Assembly: GCA_933228895.1 (NCBI GenBank)
Contig: OW121856.1
Span: forward strand, 110,831,027 to 110,895,026
Direction: 5' to 3'
Length of the DNA: 64,000 nucleotides
Origin: Platycnemis pennipes
Taxonomy: Eukaryota; Arthropoda; Insecta; Odonata; Platycnemididae
A program made the translations under genes and the position numbers. The notes under the pieces are model-generated. The model made no database searches. It was given only the letters and a program-made list of their open reading frames with translations, and was not told the origin of the DNA. Shown piece by piece: positions 1 to 12,452 of the stretch. Within the stretch, counting starts at the first letter, position 1. Every line of letters begins with the position of its first letter.

Positions 1-662
1 CTCGATCAGGTCCACCACTGGTTTATCATTTTCTTCCATGTATTCTATGGTCGCGCACTCTCCAATATAATGTTCCAGTGGCCTACGAAAGGCCAACTGA
101 TGTTGGTTTCCCTTCAAAATCGGTTATCTTCAGTTTATTGAATTTCAGATGGAACTTCATCATCACACATTTTGCGATCATAGGCGATAGCTAGATCCGG
201 GTAGCTTTTTCAGCCCTTTACCTGTTTTCTGAATCTCCGATTCACTAGAATGTTGTCAATTTGAAATCGCTTTCTATGCCGTGGCATTTCCCGTACATCT
301 CTTCTTCGGCTGTGTTTTTCTCACAATGTGTTTGTCAGCAATAAGTTGTGTTGGGTGCAAAATTTATTTCTCTAAAATTCCAATTTCCGAATCCAAATTT
401 TCCAGTTACTCTCCCATCATGACCTTCCCCAACGATAGCGTTACATCCTCCCAAAACAATTAAGTTTTTTTTCTCCCCTTACCTGTTTTATTACCTCTGT
501 GATCTTATCATAGACGCCTTCACTCCTTCATCTTCGAAGTCCGTCGCATGCATGTGAACCTGGACCACAAAGTTATCTATGGCCTTGGTCTATGTCTTCA
601 CTACCGCTATCGTTACCTCGTACGACAGGGAACTTTCCACACACATCCCAGCAACTATCCTA
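1..662 (-). pseudogene. Degenerate RTE-type non-LTR retrotransposon, endonuclease domain
   Basis: Read on the minus strand, short runs in shifting frames match the apurinic-type endonuclease of RTE-clade elements (insect craniofacial development protein 2-like proteins): a TKAIDNFVVQV-like run, then FEDEGV, then a GEGHDGRV run, followed by a KFGFGNW-like run. Several stops and frameshifts interrupt it, so it cannot encode a working enzyme. In an intact element this domain nicks the target DNA before reverse transcription. It runs off the left edge of the window, so the reverse transcriptase part, if present, lies outside. Its 463-600 portion is repeated in inverted orientation at 1011-1141. 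Family assignment rests on remembered motifs, not on a search. Confidence 0.6.
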
Positions 663-858
663 AACATTCAACAAATAAATCATTACACTTTGACATTTAT
701 AAAATTTAACACGAATATACGGCACTTAAGTTGCTAAACTCAGGAAACACATTTCATGGCCTGCGGTAAAAAATTAAAATCCCCTATCACTCGTTAATTT
801 TTATTCGCAGTTTTGGCTGGTGTTTGAAAAGAGCGAATATTCGAAAAGACTTCCTCTA

Positions 859-1239
859 CTAAAATATGATTTAATTCTTTCCCGGCGAATTATTTTCGTA
901 AAGCCTTCTCTCGGGATTTCCACCGGGTTCAATTTTTACGTAACACCAACGTTTCAACGGACGACTCGTCCATCGTCTTCAGGGTGAGTTTCACTCAGGG
1001 ATAGTGCAGACAGAGACCAAGGCCATAGATAACTTCGTGGTCCAGGTTGACATGCACGCGACGGACTTCGAAGATGAAGGAGTGAAGACGTTTATGATAA
1101 TATCACAGGAGTAATAAAACAGGTAAGGGGAGAAAAAAACTGACTCACCCTGAAGACGATCGACGAGTCGTCCGTTGAAACGTTGGCGTTACGTAAAAAT
1201 GTAACCCGTTGGAAATCCAGAGAAGATTTTACGAGAAAG
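859..1239. mobile_element. Foldback insertion with inverted Penelope-like 3' tails
   Basis: Positions about 868-990 and 1139-1238 are inverted copies of one another over roughly 100 bp. Each contains a CTGAAGA core, a self-complementary stem and a GAAACGTTGG motif, the layout I associate with 3' tails of Penelope-like elements; a related tail lies at 12281-12452. The outermost part on the left (TTCGCCGGGAAAG read on the minus strand) matches the outer end of that second tail. The 8-bp TTCCTCTA occurs immediately outside both ends (851-858 and 1240-1247) and is a candidate target-site duplication. Between the arms lies a piece of RTE endonuclease rather than Penelope coding sequence. Confidence 0.55.
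1011..1141 (+). pseudogene. RTE endonuclease fragment inside the foldback
   Basis: This stretch is nearly identical to the reverse complement of 463-600. On the plus strand it reads the same TKAIDNFVVQV-like and FEDEGV runs as the neighbouring RTE pseudogene. It ends abruptly at the start of the right-hand Penelope-type arm. It therefore looks like a captured or template-switched piece of the neighbouring RTE copy, not an independent insertion. It has no coding capacity of its own. Confidence 0.6.
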
Positions 1240-1247
1240 TTCCTCTA

Positions 1248-2802
1248 TCGTTTCTCAATTGCGCACAAGTGAAAGAACGTCTGTAAGAGCTTAAATCCTT
1301 CTTAATGTATTAGTAGGTTAGAGTTGAGAGCCAGAGGGCGATACATTTTGCAACGTCTTCAGTGATATCAATCATTTGATACATAATGAAGCCGTTAAAA
1401 AGCCCCAACAAATGAAAGCTGACAGCCAACAGAAATGATCAAAGAGAATCAGAAATCAGCACTCAACTATCAGAAAACATAGTTTCGCACATTAAAATGC
1501 AATGACCATAAAACTATTCAGATACATACTTTTCTGATGCATCGTCGGAAGATCGATATATTTTAAACGACGCACCGCTTTCTGTTAGATCGGTGTCATT
1601 TGTTATCACCTCCCGTTTGTCATTTGTTATCACCTCCCATTCCTGATGGCAACGCAACGCACATCAACACGCCGCTATTTCTCGTCGCCATAGCGGCGGG
1701 CGGGCGAAAGGGCCTTTTTCGGGCCCCCGGGCCAACTGGTTTCGTCGGGCCGGCAGAGGCCCGGGCCCTCAATTGCGGGGAGCAACGGCGCGCGTGATGC
1801 ACTTGGCGATAATCGCACGAATTAAAACTCCCTCTCGGAGAAAATCCTGGGATTAACACCGAGAACCCTTTTTCCGTCGAATCAACTCAAGGGAGGGACC
1901 CTTTTGAAGGAGCGCTTCCCGTCGGCTGAGCGTCTTCCTTTGGATTTCGGGTCCTCCTCTCGCCTCTCAAGGCATTAAGGAGCCCTCTCTCTTGAGGCCC
2001 CCCCCCCATCAACGGAAGTTACACTCGAAATGAGAAATGGCTTTTTAAATTTAATCGAGGGCGAATTGCCGAGATCGAAATGTCAAAGCGAGGGCGGAGC
2101 GAATGTTTTCGGTCGATTAACAGGGTTAATGGGAGCGACAGACTTTCCAGAACGACTGTAGCGCCTAATTAGGCCGGAGGCGGAGATCGAGAGGAAATAT
2201 TCCGTCTTCTCGGACGAATGCGACATCGCTACAGACGACCGGAAAGAAAACGTTGAGAATTCATTAAACATCAGTCGGTTGAGTGGGCAAGAACTAGTTT
2301 CCCTACTAACGGCAGCGACGAACGAATGACATTTCGCACAAGAGACTCGAAGGAACAAGCTGAAGCATTCGGAGCCGTGAATTGCGTTCGTGAATTCGGG
2401 ACCTGTTAATCGCACTCTTTAACACAGCCTCTTACCGCTCTGAAGAGAGGGCGTCTACTTCGAGCTACTCTCCTTGGTGGAGAAGATACGTGACAACGAC
2501 ACGGCGGCGGCGGTTGAGAAGCCGGGCGTGACGTTCCTCGGAATATTCGACGCATCGGAAATCACACTTCCTCATCTCTCTTTCCAGGTCTGTATCCGTC
2601 TTCACGTATGCACGCCTCACGGACCGGGAGGAAAAGTGTAACGTGAAAAGGAGAGGAGAAGGAAGGGTGGAGAGAAACCCGGGGATAGCCTACACTTAAT
2701 GAAATGGCGCCAAGAGGACTAAGGCTTAACGTCTCATCCGACGGACGGAGTACTGCACCTGAAACGCCCCCACAAAACGTTTAAGCAGGAGTCAGTCTAC
2801 AA
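1248..2802. other. Unassigned, partly GC-rich stretch
   Basis: No recognisable protein, RNA or mobile element. Overlapping reading frames on both strands near 1600-1860 and 2083-2415 are explained by GC-rich sequence with few stop codons and match no family I know. A run of C lies near 1999-2008. Confidence 0.4.
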
Positions 2803-2905
2803 ATGAAAAATATCTTCCATGGCCAGGATTCGAACCCGGATCTTCCCAGTGGGATAGCATAGAGATAGTGAGACAGCACCCGAACCATTTCAGCAACTCT
2901 GGAAA
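2803..2905 (-). mobile_element. tRNA-derived SINE head
   Basis: On the minus strand a TTGCTGAAATGG segment resembles a polymerase III A box. It is followed by a box B, GGTTCGAATCC (complement of 2826-2836), and then GGAAGATATTTTTCATT. The same box B plus ATTTTTC order occurs at 39160-39250 and 59480-59800, which makes this a SINE head rather than a working tRNA gene. There is no matching acceptor stem. Confidence 0.5.
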
Positions 2906-5900
2906 TGGCCGTCGATGTATGTGCACACTTGAACACCACCGAAGTTTGCCCCGCTACTTGAACAAAGCGAAAAAAAGACTTATGTTCAGCAGTCGAGTTT
3001 TAGTTTTCCTTGAGCTAAAACGACTTTGATTTAGCTTAATGTAACAAATTTCAAGAGTATGGTCAAGATAGTATCTATTTCGGATACATAAAAGCCGTGA
3101 ATACCAGATAATAAACATTTCATTCAATTATTTATAATGATATATATTGGTATAGTTTTGGATGAAAATGAATCACGACATAGTGTTTCAAACCACCGAA
3201 TGGATATTGAGGATTATGGATATGATTTGAGTTTACATCAAGAGCATCACCGTGGACAAAACTAAGTAGCAATAATACCTATTTCCTGCAGTGAGAACGC
3301 AGCATCACGGACACAAAGAACCAAACTTTTCAATTTCTGTAGAATTAATTTACGCAGAAAGGATTTAATGGGGAGGATTAAATATACATATCAATTAGCT
3401 TAGACCTGCCAAAGGGTATTATCTACTAAATTAGACATCTTCCCTAGCTCGGGCCGGGGAAAATGGCGGTCTCCTGGCGTCCCTCTCCACAAAGAGGGTT
3501 GCTATGTACACTCTGGGGCATTCGACTCCCCCATTCATTCATATTCATGGAGCCTCTACACAGGGGGGGACTCCCCTCTCCCATCCTCTCAACAATGCTA
3601 ATAGGCTATTTCCATTTCGCAAGCCCCCTCCGCCGGCCCTGGATGCGACGTTGCCGCCTCCAAATCCCACGAAGATGTCGCTAATATATCTCAAGACGCC
3701 TCACAGGGATGCCAACACGAGAAATGGCCGTTTTGAGCGGGGAAGACTGTTTGATTCCCCTCCACTCTTCCCGCGCCCAGGAGTCGGCCGCACATCAGCG
3801 GCCGCAGATCGGCCAGACCTACGGCCAGGGCACAGCACGTGCAAAAAGACACACCTCTAGGCGAATATCCGCGGACATTTTGCCACTACAGCTCTACCTA
3901 CCAGCTCCTTTCTCCACACTTCACTTCCCTTAATTAGTTCGACCGTCATTCATTTGTCTTCGCGCCGCGTCTTTCATTTGTCTTCGGCGGATGAGCCCAA
4001 GGGAGACAGCAGCTCTTCGCTGATTGGCGGATGGGAGTGACTTCGGAGCATTAAAGAGGGGGAGGGGGGGGGGTGTGTTACGGAGGAGAAAGGATCCTTT
4101 CTCATTCATATTTATCTCCGCCAGCAGGCGCTGTTATCCATAGCGACGGAACCAGAGCAACTTCCTCCGCACTTTCGAACGGAATTCCCAATGAATTATG
4201 CATGCGGGGATGCATGGAATAAATATTTTCGAAACGTGCGTTTTAACAGACTATTCAAATAAACTCCTGGATTCGCCACCGAGATACGGCACAATCAGCT
4301 TTAAATGCAGTATTACCGTGTAACGTAAAACCTTTTTAGACCCTATCTAACTCCGCACCTAACTGAATTAGTATCATGGCTAAATTGCCGGGGGAATCTT
4401 AGCATTAAAGGCCGATTTTAAAATGTGTGGGAAACGCCGTAAAGTACTTCACACTAGTCACTTAATAGTTAGAATAGCATTGAGGGGGAAAATCTTATTT
4501 ATTATGGCTCTTGTGTCATGAAAAGTTAATAAACATAATTGGCAACATTTGCCTTTTTTTGTTAAAATATGTACTGTCAACTCAGCCTGGAATGAGACAA
4601 TATTTAACATTTCCGCAGACCAGACAAGTGAATAATAATTTAGTTTAATCATGTTTTCAATCGTATAATAATTGAGCTTCATTTTATTAGAACAATTGGG
4701 TCACGCTGTTGACGAATGGATTTCGAAGAATTTAAACTTAGGGTACGGATTCCATGGTAACATTATTTCCGTAACCTTACCGTGGATACTGGTTGAAACC
4801 ATGCCAGGAGAAAAGAGGAAACTGTGAATACCACGGAATGCCGCTGTGCCATATCGAGGTGGAGTAGGACCAAATCGCTTCACAAACTGTCGCGATAAAG
4901 TATCGGCTTTGACTGCCGACACTTAAATTGGAGCACGGAACGAAAACAAACATAAATGCATCGGCAGGGGTTCTGAGAGGAAATAGACGAGGCGCAATTA
5001 GCGTGGCTGGAATGGAATCGCATATCTTCGCCCGCTTCTCCTTCCGAGAGCCTGAGTTGTCGTCGATTTCGCGGTTTCTCCCTTCAGAGAACAAAAGACG
5101 AACACCACATTTGCGGAGAGGCACCGCGTTACATCGCGTCAAAGGAACGCAACAGAACGCGCGGAAAACAGTCGAGATCCGGGAGAGCAGAGATAGCGCT
5201 AGAGCGAGGGAGCTTTTCGAGGGAATCAATTCGAGGCGAGACAGCGCGCGGAAAACACTCCTCCACAGTCGGCGACAATTAAGAGCGCCGGTTGCGAACG
5301 CCGCTGGTGGCGATGGGAACGGTCGCCAGGTGGATCCATTTGCGCGCCGAATGATAGCCTCAATTGCCGACCGAGGCGAGGCGAAATAAATAGCTACTAT
5401 TCGCCGGGACTCGCGCCGAATCGGCAACTCCTTATATCGGGGTCGGGTGGTTTGCGCGGCGGCAATTCATTAATTCACTCGACTCAACTCCCTCTCTGTT
5501 ATCTCCGCATTCCGAGCGCTCGGAAAGGGTCGGGTGTGTTGCCCAGGGCTGAGGGGGGCGTGGGTAGGGAATGGGCTCTTACAGGGTGCGCGGAATGCAA
5601 ATTGGGACGCCTAATCCTGTCCCAGGGCCGCCGTATAAACGGGGGGGGATTTGGACGGAGGAAAAGGGATATTTTCTTTAAAAAAGCACATGGGGGAAAA
5701 TGTCGCCCTCCCTTTTAAGAGCGATTCGCAGCGCGGAGCCGCCGTTTGTGTGAACAGTGCTTTATCAAACGCTTCTTATGAATTTCCACCGCATATTTTT
5801 ATCCCTATTGCTAATCCGACCAAAGACAGAAAAACGGATACGGGCCCCAGAGGTGTTTTTTCGCGGGAGGGAAGACCTAATTAGTCGAATGGGAACTCGG

Positions 5901-7769
5901 AGAGAGTTTTCCTCCCCTCCCCAGTGACGCAGGGGCATTCAACGGCCGGGTCTGAATAAGCAATTACACGTCAATTACGCTCCCCAGGAAATGTAGCCTC
6001 CAACCGCGGAGCATGATATTTTTTCGCATGAAATCCCCGTATTAGTTAATAAATTTTAAGCTTGATACTAATTCTTCCACGTGGGCACATCTGCTTTTCG
6101 CGCAGTAAGCTGCTTTTGCTTATTGGCTCTTTAAATTCCGCTCAAATTAAAATACATTAATTCCAGGATGCGACGCCCTTATATGTTGACCCCAAATAGC
6201 CACGAAACTGAACAGAAAATTAAAGTACATAAATTCACAGACGTGACGCTCACTTTTTCCCAAATGGCAATGACACCAATTTTAATTCAGAGAATGCCTT
6301 AATAAGAAAAGATATCTTCAATTTTTGTCAATTAAGGAAGTACTGGTCGATGATATTATGAGAGTGAAATTAAATTTAAATTAACGAAGAGGGAAATTCA
6401 AGTTGCAAACTTAGCTGCAGTTAATAATATGCTCCTGACTTTGTTGGCACTTTTGTCAAAATAACTTGGTAAGATCACACGCAGGAGTTCTCTTTAGTTA
6501 GTTACCACTTGTTTAGCCCAAAGCATCGACAGCGCGCGAACGGTAATTTTCCATTTTCCGTCGAGCAGGCGGCGATGAGCAATAGCAATGTCTCTGGCGC
6601 CATTCTAATCGCCGATTGAAGAGAGCTGCCGCAACGGAACTTTAATTACTCCGGCAAAGCAATCCTAGGACTAGGGGCGACGAATCATTCTATGCTACAT
6701 GGATTCCCATCAGTCATGTTTTCACAAGGGAGGGAAACTGATTGATTCCTCCTATTTTTACAAGAGCGTTTAGGGCGCATGCGCGGATCGTACACACGGG
6801 TAGATCTATCGTACTCACATTACCCGTAATTCCGACCGATATTTTCGAGATGAGAGAGAGCCACTCGTCGGACGTAAAAAAAGAACGGTTATTGCGCCGG
6901 ATCAAACGGAGGGCTGCGTAAAAGCGATCAGAGCGGAGGCGACGAGCGGTATCACCATAGCGATGCGCTTGTTTACTCGGCGCACGTGAAAAAGTAATTT
7001 GTCCCTGGGTCCCGAACTTGGTTTGGTTATCAGAATTTGATGATTGATCGAACCTTACATGAAAGGTTTTCCTGACCCAAGCAAATTGGTTTTGAGGTCG
7101 AAAGTCATTCGACTGAATAGTTAACCAAACTAGAACCATAATTTGAAGTTTGCTTGGGCTGTAGTCCGTGCGCGTCGACCGTGTAAACCCCGCATTTCAC
7201 ATATTGCATAGCAACGATTGTTTTCTAGTTTATATTGCAATTTTTGTTCACTTTTACAATGTTGCATAGACAGTGGTGCGAATATCGCAAACAACCTTAT
7301 TCTAGGAACTGAAATATTTAGGTAATGCTTCTAACTTCTCTGAATGATTAGTGTATTCGGTGAGTTAAGGACATTCATGTGCTTAATTATTATAATAGTC
7401 TATAAGGGCATATACCCTTAGAATATACATTTCCTCTGATAAGTAAAGATTTAGAAATGAATTTTCCATCTTGCCAAAAGGGAATAACGGCTTAATGTCT
7501 TTTATTAAATGTGTTCTTTGTAGCCTCACTTTTATAAGCAACTCATAAAAAGAAATTACTTTGAGATCATAAACTCTTGAATTAACATGGGAGAGACAAC
7601 ATGTACTACTCTTGGCTGCAATAATTATTTTACATTTACAATTAGGCTATTTGCTAAATATATCTTGGGTCATTTGCTATTCAGGGTAAACCTATACAAA
7701 CATTTAAAGTCAAGTGAACTATTTCCGAAATACATGGAAAGATCAGGCTTTTTAATAACTTTTACAAAA
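2906..7769. other. Unassigned stretch, GC-rich then AT-rich
   Basis: No gene recognised. From 3460 to about 5900 the sequence is GC- and CpG-rich, and open frames run on both strands (for example 4777-5427 minus and 4928-5389 plus overlap). That argues for absence of stops rather than coding. A G-rich run lies near 4050-4075. From about 5990 to 7560 the sequence turns AT-rich. A CpG-island promoter of a gene outside view is possible but unsupported. Confidence 0.35.
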
Positions 7770-7840
7770 CCACAGATTAAAAAAAACACGACTCGGGTTT
7801 CAGCGAATGATGGCCATCTTCAGACGTGGAGTACCACAAA
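7770..7840 (-). mobile_element. Possible Penelope-like 3' tail fragment
   Basis: On the minus strand the core CTGAAGATGG is followed by CATCATTCG and CTGAAACCCGAGTCG. This is the same CTGAAGA ... GAAAC arrangement seen in the tails at 1139-1238 and 12281-12452. No coding part accompanies it, and the match is limited to this short motif. Confidence 0.3.
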
Positions 7841-9732
7841 GTTACTTCGGAACGTATTTTATTTACATGGAAAGATGTCCACGGATAAAAGTGCAGAAAA
7901 ATTCAACTTTGCAGGAGGAAAGAATCCTTTGCCGGAGTTCTCGGACAAATTGCTCTGGATATGTTGGTGTTTTGCCCTGCTGAACATTTGTAACTTTCAT
8001 CCCGACCTGAATTGCGTAGGTATAATATAAATGCTTAAATCTATATGAATGCTGTTAGAAGCTTAAATTATAAATCATTGTCTAAGAGATAAGGCTTAGA
8101 TGTTACTCTTTTTTACGGATGCTGTTAAGGCAGGCAACCCAGGGGCTATACTAGCAGTGACATATTAGTCATCATAAAATTGTAGCTGATTAATGAAAAA
8201 ACGCGAATGTGTAAGAAGCGTTGAACGAATAAGCAGGACAAATACCTTGTTACTTTGAAAGTAACGGGTTTATTTATTGTAATATTATCATAAAAAGCAC
8301 TGAATAAGTTAGGTATGTACGTAATATCTAGAATATCATTTGTGGGAGATATACAGAAGATATCGGTAAACCGAACTTTCAAATTCCTTCTAGACGTCTA
8401 GAAAATGCCTAAAAGAGATTATGAGCCGAAGGCTAACTATGGTTATATTTTATAGACATTTTGTAAATATTTTGTGCTATGCGGGCCGGGGAATTCTCAC
8501 CATTTGCTTTTTTATCAGTGCCTAGTTTGTGTTCAAGTAGTTTCCTTGTGTCTTATTTCACCTACAATTGTACTGTATCATTGAATCATGCTTGTTCCAA
8601 GTTGACGTTGATAAGGTGGCCACTTGTTATTTTCAAACACTTGCTGGAAACAAACAGATCGGTTCCACAAAGCAAACTGCACGCGGCTCATGGTACCATA
8701 AAGCTAATGAGCTCCGGGCAATTGATGGAAACGAACAGCTTAGTAACTCGAAACGAAACATAACTAATCACCAGATTTCTGGTTAGAGGGCCAAACCGTT
8801 TTTCGGACGCCTCGTGCAGCTGCACCCCGCCTGCACCTGTAGATAGGGGGATGATGTCTGCGCCGGTCTGGCATTGGCACGTACCTGGAATGAGAAGAGA
8901 ATTGCATATTGAATACGTTCAGGACACGCGGATTACAACGCCACCAAGAACGAAATTCTACGATGCTCCAGTTTTGAAATGCTGCCTTTTTATAAAATTG
9001 ATAACAACTTTTTTTCTATTAAAGTTGTACATCGAAAACTTACAGTGTGCATGGAAAACATGGATACCTAACATTCCTCGTACTTTGGTTTCAAATGAAC
9101 TCCTTGCTATTGATTTACGAGTCATCAAAGTCGGCGCTTCGCTCGAAAACCGTCATAAACCTGCACTTTTTACGTTAAAACCGTTGTCAAAAATATGAAA
9201 ACGCGATTAATAAATTTAAGTCTGCCATCCAATAACGCAGAAAGAAATATGAAATATAACGATTAGTTTAGTCGTATTCAAAGTCGAGTGCACATAATTC
9301 CTGCGCCGACACTAGTTTCCGGAGGCTGACCGAGAATGCGACTGAGTCACTCGTGATGAGGCTGCTGTAGCAAAGCGCCACTTTTAAGCAATCGTCAGTT
9401 CGCAATCTATCCGATGCGTTTCCGGGACAACAGCTTCCTCGGCGGGACCACACGAGGGACAAACTGAACAAGGGGCGGTACAACATAAGGGGGGGGGGGT
9501 GCGAGTTGGAATCGATACGGCGACCAGCATGCGGCTTTGGCTGCTTTCCAAAGGATCCACCCATGTGAGTGTACCCTTCTTCTCATCGCCAGGCTACGCC
9601 CACTCTCGTACGAGGGGGAGGGGGAGGCTTTGTAGCACCTCCCCTCCATTCTACAGCCGCCTCATTTCATGCTCTGAGATTCGATTGCGGGGAATAATCT
9701 CCGACGCGATTGCTATCGCATCACATCTCGAG
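7841..9732. other. Unassigned AT-rich stretch
   Basis: Nothing recognisable. Short reading frames up to about 115 codons are present but resemble no known family. A run of G lies near 9489-9499. Confidence 0.35.
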
Positions 9733-10405
9733 TCTACATCTACATAATACCCTGAAAGCCACCTCAAAGGTGTGTGGCAGGGGTGAATTTTCACCAAACA
9801 AGCACTACATACCATGCATTAAAAAGGATTAGTATTTATATATTACTGTTCTAAACTTCACTATTTAAAAAAGATAAAAATAGCAAAGCAAACAGGCTGT
9901 TAGTTGGGTTAGCTTCTATAACAACGTGCAGCTACCAATGTTATCCATCCCTACACTCGTATTGGACATATTTACCGCTATTCATATCCCTAATAGTACG
10001 AGGAAAAAAGGACATTCTGAATCTGTCAGTTCCGCAATCAATTTCTCTAATTTTGTGATTATGGTCCAGTCTAACGTAGTATGTTGGGGTCCGCAAAATA
10101 TTTTTAACATAATCACTGACAATATGGTCTTGGAATTTGTTCAAGAGATCAAGTCTAAATTTCAACCTGCGATCTGACAATGATTCCCAATTTAATTAAT
10201 TTAGTAGACTGGTTACGCTAATAAGGTTATCGTACAGTCCCTTTACAAATCTTGCCGATCTTCGCTGCACACGTTCAAGTTCGTCATTTAGACCGATTTC
10301 GTAGGGATCCCATACACTGGCAGCACATTCCAAATGGGGTCTAACAAGGTAATAGTAGCTGACTTCTAGTACATGTTCGTCACATTTACCCAATACTCTC
10401 TTGAA
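9733..10405 (-). pseudogene. CR1/L2/Jockey-group retrotransposon, subfamily A, 5'-truncated
   Basis: Minus-strand copy of the family represented by the intact frame at 44594-46243. The 10405-10196 part encodes the C-terminal KRVLGKCDEHV and VRPHLECAASVWDPYEIGL runs. 10180-9941 continues in another frame with SDRRLKFRLD and IREIDC, so one frameshift separates them. It ends in the family's 3' end, with the TGTGTGGCAG motif and CTACATCTACATAATACCC next to 9733. The reverse transcriptase catalytic core is missing because of 5' truncation. Confidence 0.8.
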
Positions 10406-11126
10406 ATGCGTAGATGAAAATAAAGTGTAAATGAAACGCACTCCCTATAATTTTTCGTGGACCGCAGCAGCCGACGTTTAATTAGTTCCACTGTCACGAG
10501 CACACAGACGTGACTCCCTTCACTCGCCCCATACGCCTACCACAAACACGGAGCCATTTCAAACCGTGCATCCTCACCACAGGGGCTGATGCTCCCTCAG
10601 GGGCAACGCTGTTAGTCTCGCCCTTGGAACGCCGATCAGCGCGCTCTGGCGAGAGAATCCCAACGACGCCCTCCGGAGAGCGAATGCCAAATCCTCCCTT
10701 TCCGCGATAAAACGAGACATTCTTTTTCGCCACCGAGACTCGCGTGCATCCGTGCCTCCGTCGCGTGCCACGGTCGCCGGGAAATACAGTCGCAGGGCGG
10801 TGAGAGAAGGCCCTCATTGGTCGGTAGGGCCACCCACTGACGCATCACGGGACTGAAGGCATTCCTTCACGGCCCATTTGCGAACATCCACTCTTGCGGC
10901 GTGATCATTTCACAATTCACGTTTCAACAATACCATCCCATGCATGCCAGGGAGATGTGGATAAATGTGTGTTTATAGAAATCAAGGACGAAGGATCCCA
11001 ACGCTTCGATTCGCTGTGATATCGTGGTTTTAGCGGAAAGTGAAGGAAAGCTGACACATAGGACTTGGAGTAAGGCAACACATGTTAAAAAGCCAATACA
11101 ATCTCGGGCTGATCGGGGAATCGGCA
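10406..11126. other. Unassigned GC-rich stretch
   Basis: No recognisable feature. Several overlapping frames on both strands between 10494 and 10848 are uninformative GC-rich sequence. Confidence 0.35.
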
Positions 11127-11899
11127 TACATCTACATCTACACGATACCCTGCAAGCCACCGCGAGGGTGTGTGGCAGGGGGTGAAGATCACCAATCATG
11201 CACTACCGACATGCAAACAAGCAACTATAGGGTCTCATGCAACTAGATTGTTAGTATCTACATAGTATTTAAGGGATTAATACATGCATCATGCACTAAA
11301 GACTACTCTAAAATATTTCCCCTACCTATGCCTTTGCTATGCTGCCTATTCTGTTCTCATGTAGTAAAGGGGGAAAAATGCCATTTTGAATCTATCGGTA
11401 CGACAATCTATCTCTCTAATCTTATTTATCTGGTCGAATCTAGCATAATACGCTGGTGTTTTTGATATGTGCCTAACATCTTCAGTAAAGCTATCCGAAT
11501 GAAATTTCTCTGATAGATTTAATCTGTACCTTAACCTACGCTCTGATAATGATTCCCACCCTAATTCTTGTATTAATTCTGATACACTACTCAACCTATC
11601 GTAACACCTTTTGACGAACCTAGCTGCTCTACGCTGCACATTGTCTAGTTCTCTGATCAAACCTAATTCATTAGGATCCCATACACTGGCTGCATACTCA
11701 AGGTGGGGCCTAACTGGTGAAAAGTAACATCGCTCTTTTGTCTTCTCATCACATTTCCCGAGTACTCTTTTTATGAATCCTAGCTTTCTCTTCGCTCGGC
11801 CGCATATTTCCCTTATGTGTCTTCCCCACGATAAATCTTTAGGGATTGTTACACCTAAATACCTTACGGTTTCAACGTTTTCGATCTTCGTGTTATTAA

Positions 11900-12452
11900 A
11901 AAACATTCTCGGGTTTCTAGCCGAGTAAGATGTTTTGTTGCTAACGTTTCGATGGAATACTCCTCCATCGTTTATTCAGAGCAATAAAGCTTGCAGGGCA
12001 TTCCGCCCGCGCTTATATGTAGCCGTCTCATCCGGGGGGCATTGTTGTCTCCTTTTTTCCGTTATTTTTCGAATTAACGGTTTCCATTCTTTGCTGATGA
12101 TGTACCCAGCATCACGATTTAACGTGTTGTCTTCCAGCCTGATTTCTACGGCCTCTTTGAGGAGACGATCCCAATACCCATTTGTTTTGGACACCAAGCG
12201 AGCCTCATCGAAGGAGATGATGTGATCTTCTGATAAGCTGTGTTCAGCCAAGGCAGATTTTTCGGGGTGGACTACAACCTAAACAAGATGAGACGGCTAT
12301 ATAAGCGCGGGCGGAATGCCCTGCAAGCTTTATTGCTCTGAGGACGATGGAGGAGTATTCCATCGAAACGTTAGCAACAAAACATCTTACTCGGCTAGAA
12401 ACCCGAGAATGTTTTTTAAATATCATTCGCCGAGAAAGAACGAGATCATATA
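11900..12452 (-). mobile_element. Penelope-like foldback element inserted into CR1-B
   Basis: The insertion is bounded by the 13-bp direct repeat TTCGTGTTATTAA at 11887-11899 and 12453-12465, a clear target-site duplication. Its ends are inverted repeats of about 130 bp (11903-12034 and 12281-12413). The right arm extends outward by a further 39 bp that the left arm lacks. The centre codes on the minus strand for the C-terminal part of a Penelope-like protein. The arms contain CTGAGGA (12338-12344), a 7-bp stem, and GAAAC (12365-12369). Reverse transcriptase and most of the GIY-YIG domain are missing, so this is a heavily 5'-truncated, non-autonomous copy. Confidence 0.75.
11976..12260 (-). 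pseudogene. Penelope-like element, C-terminal region beyond the GIY-YIG endonuclease
   Basis: The minus-strand frame reads KSALAEHSLSEDHIISFDEA, then YWDRLLKEAVEIRL, then LNRDAGYIISKEWKPLI. The order ALAEH ... H.I.F ... EAIEI ... NRD.G ... W.P is typical of the end of Penelope-like proteins, just after the GIY-YIG nuclease motif. The GIY and YIG residues themselves are not present, so only the last part of the protein survives. It lies wholly between the inverted arms of the insertion. Identification is from remembered family motifs. Confidence 0.65.

Noticed and set aside
4777..5427. 216-codon minus-strand frame as a gene
   Set aside because: Overlapped by a 153-codon plus-strand frame in the same GC-rich DNA; basic, low-complexity translation with no known domain. 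Composition explains both.
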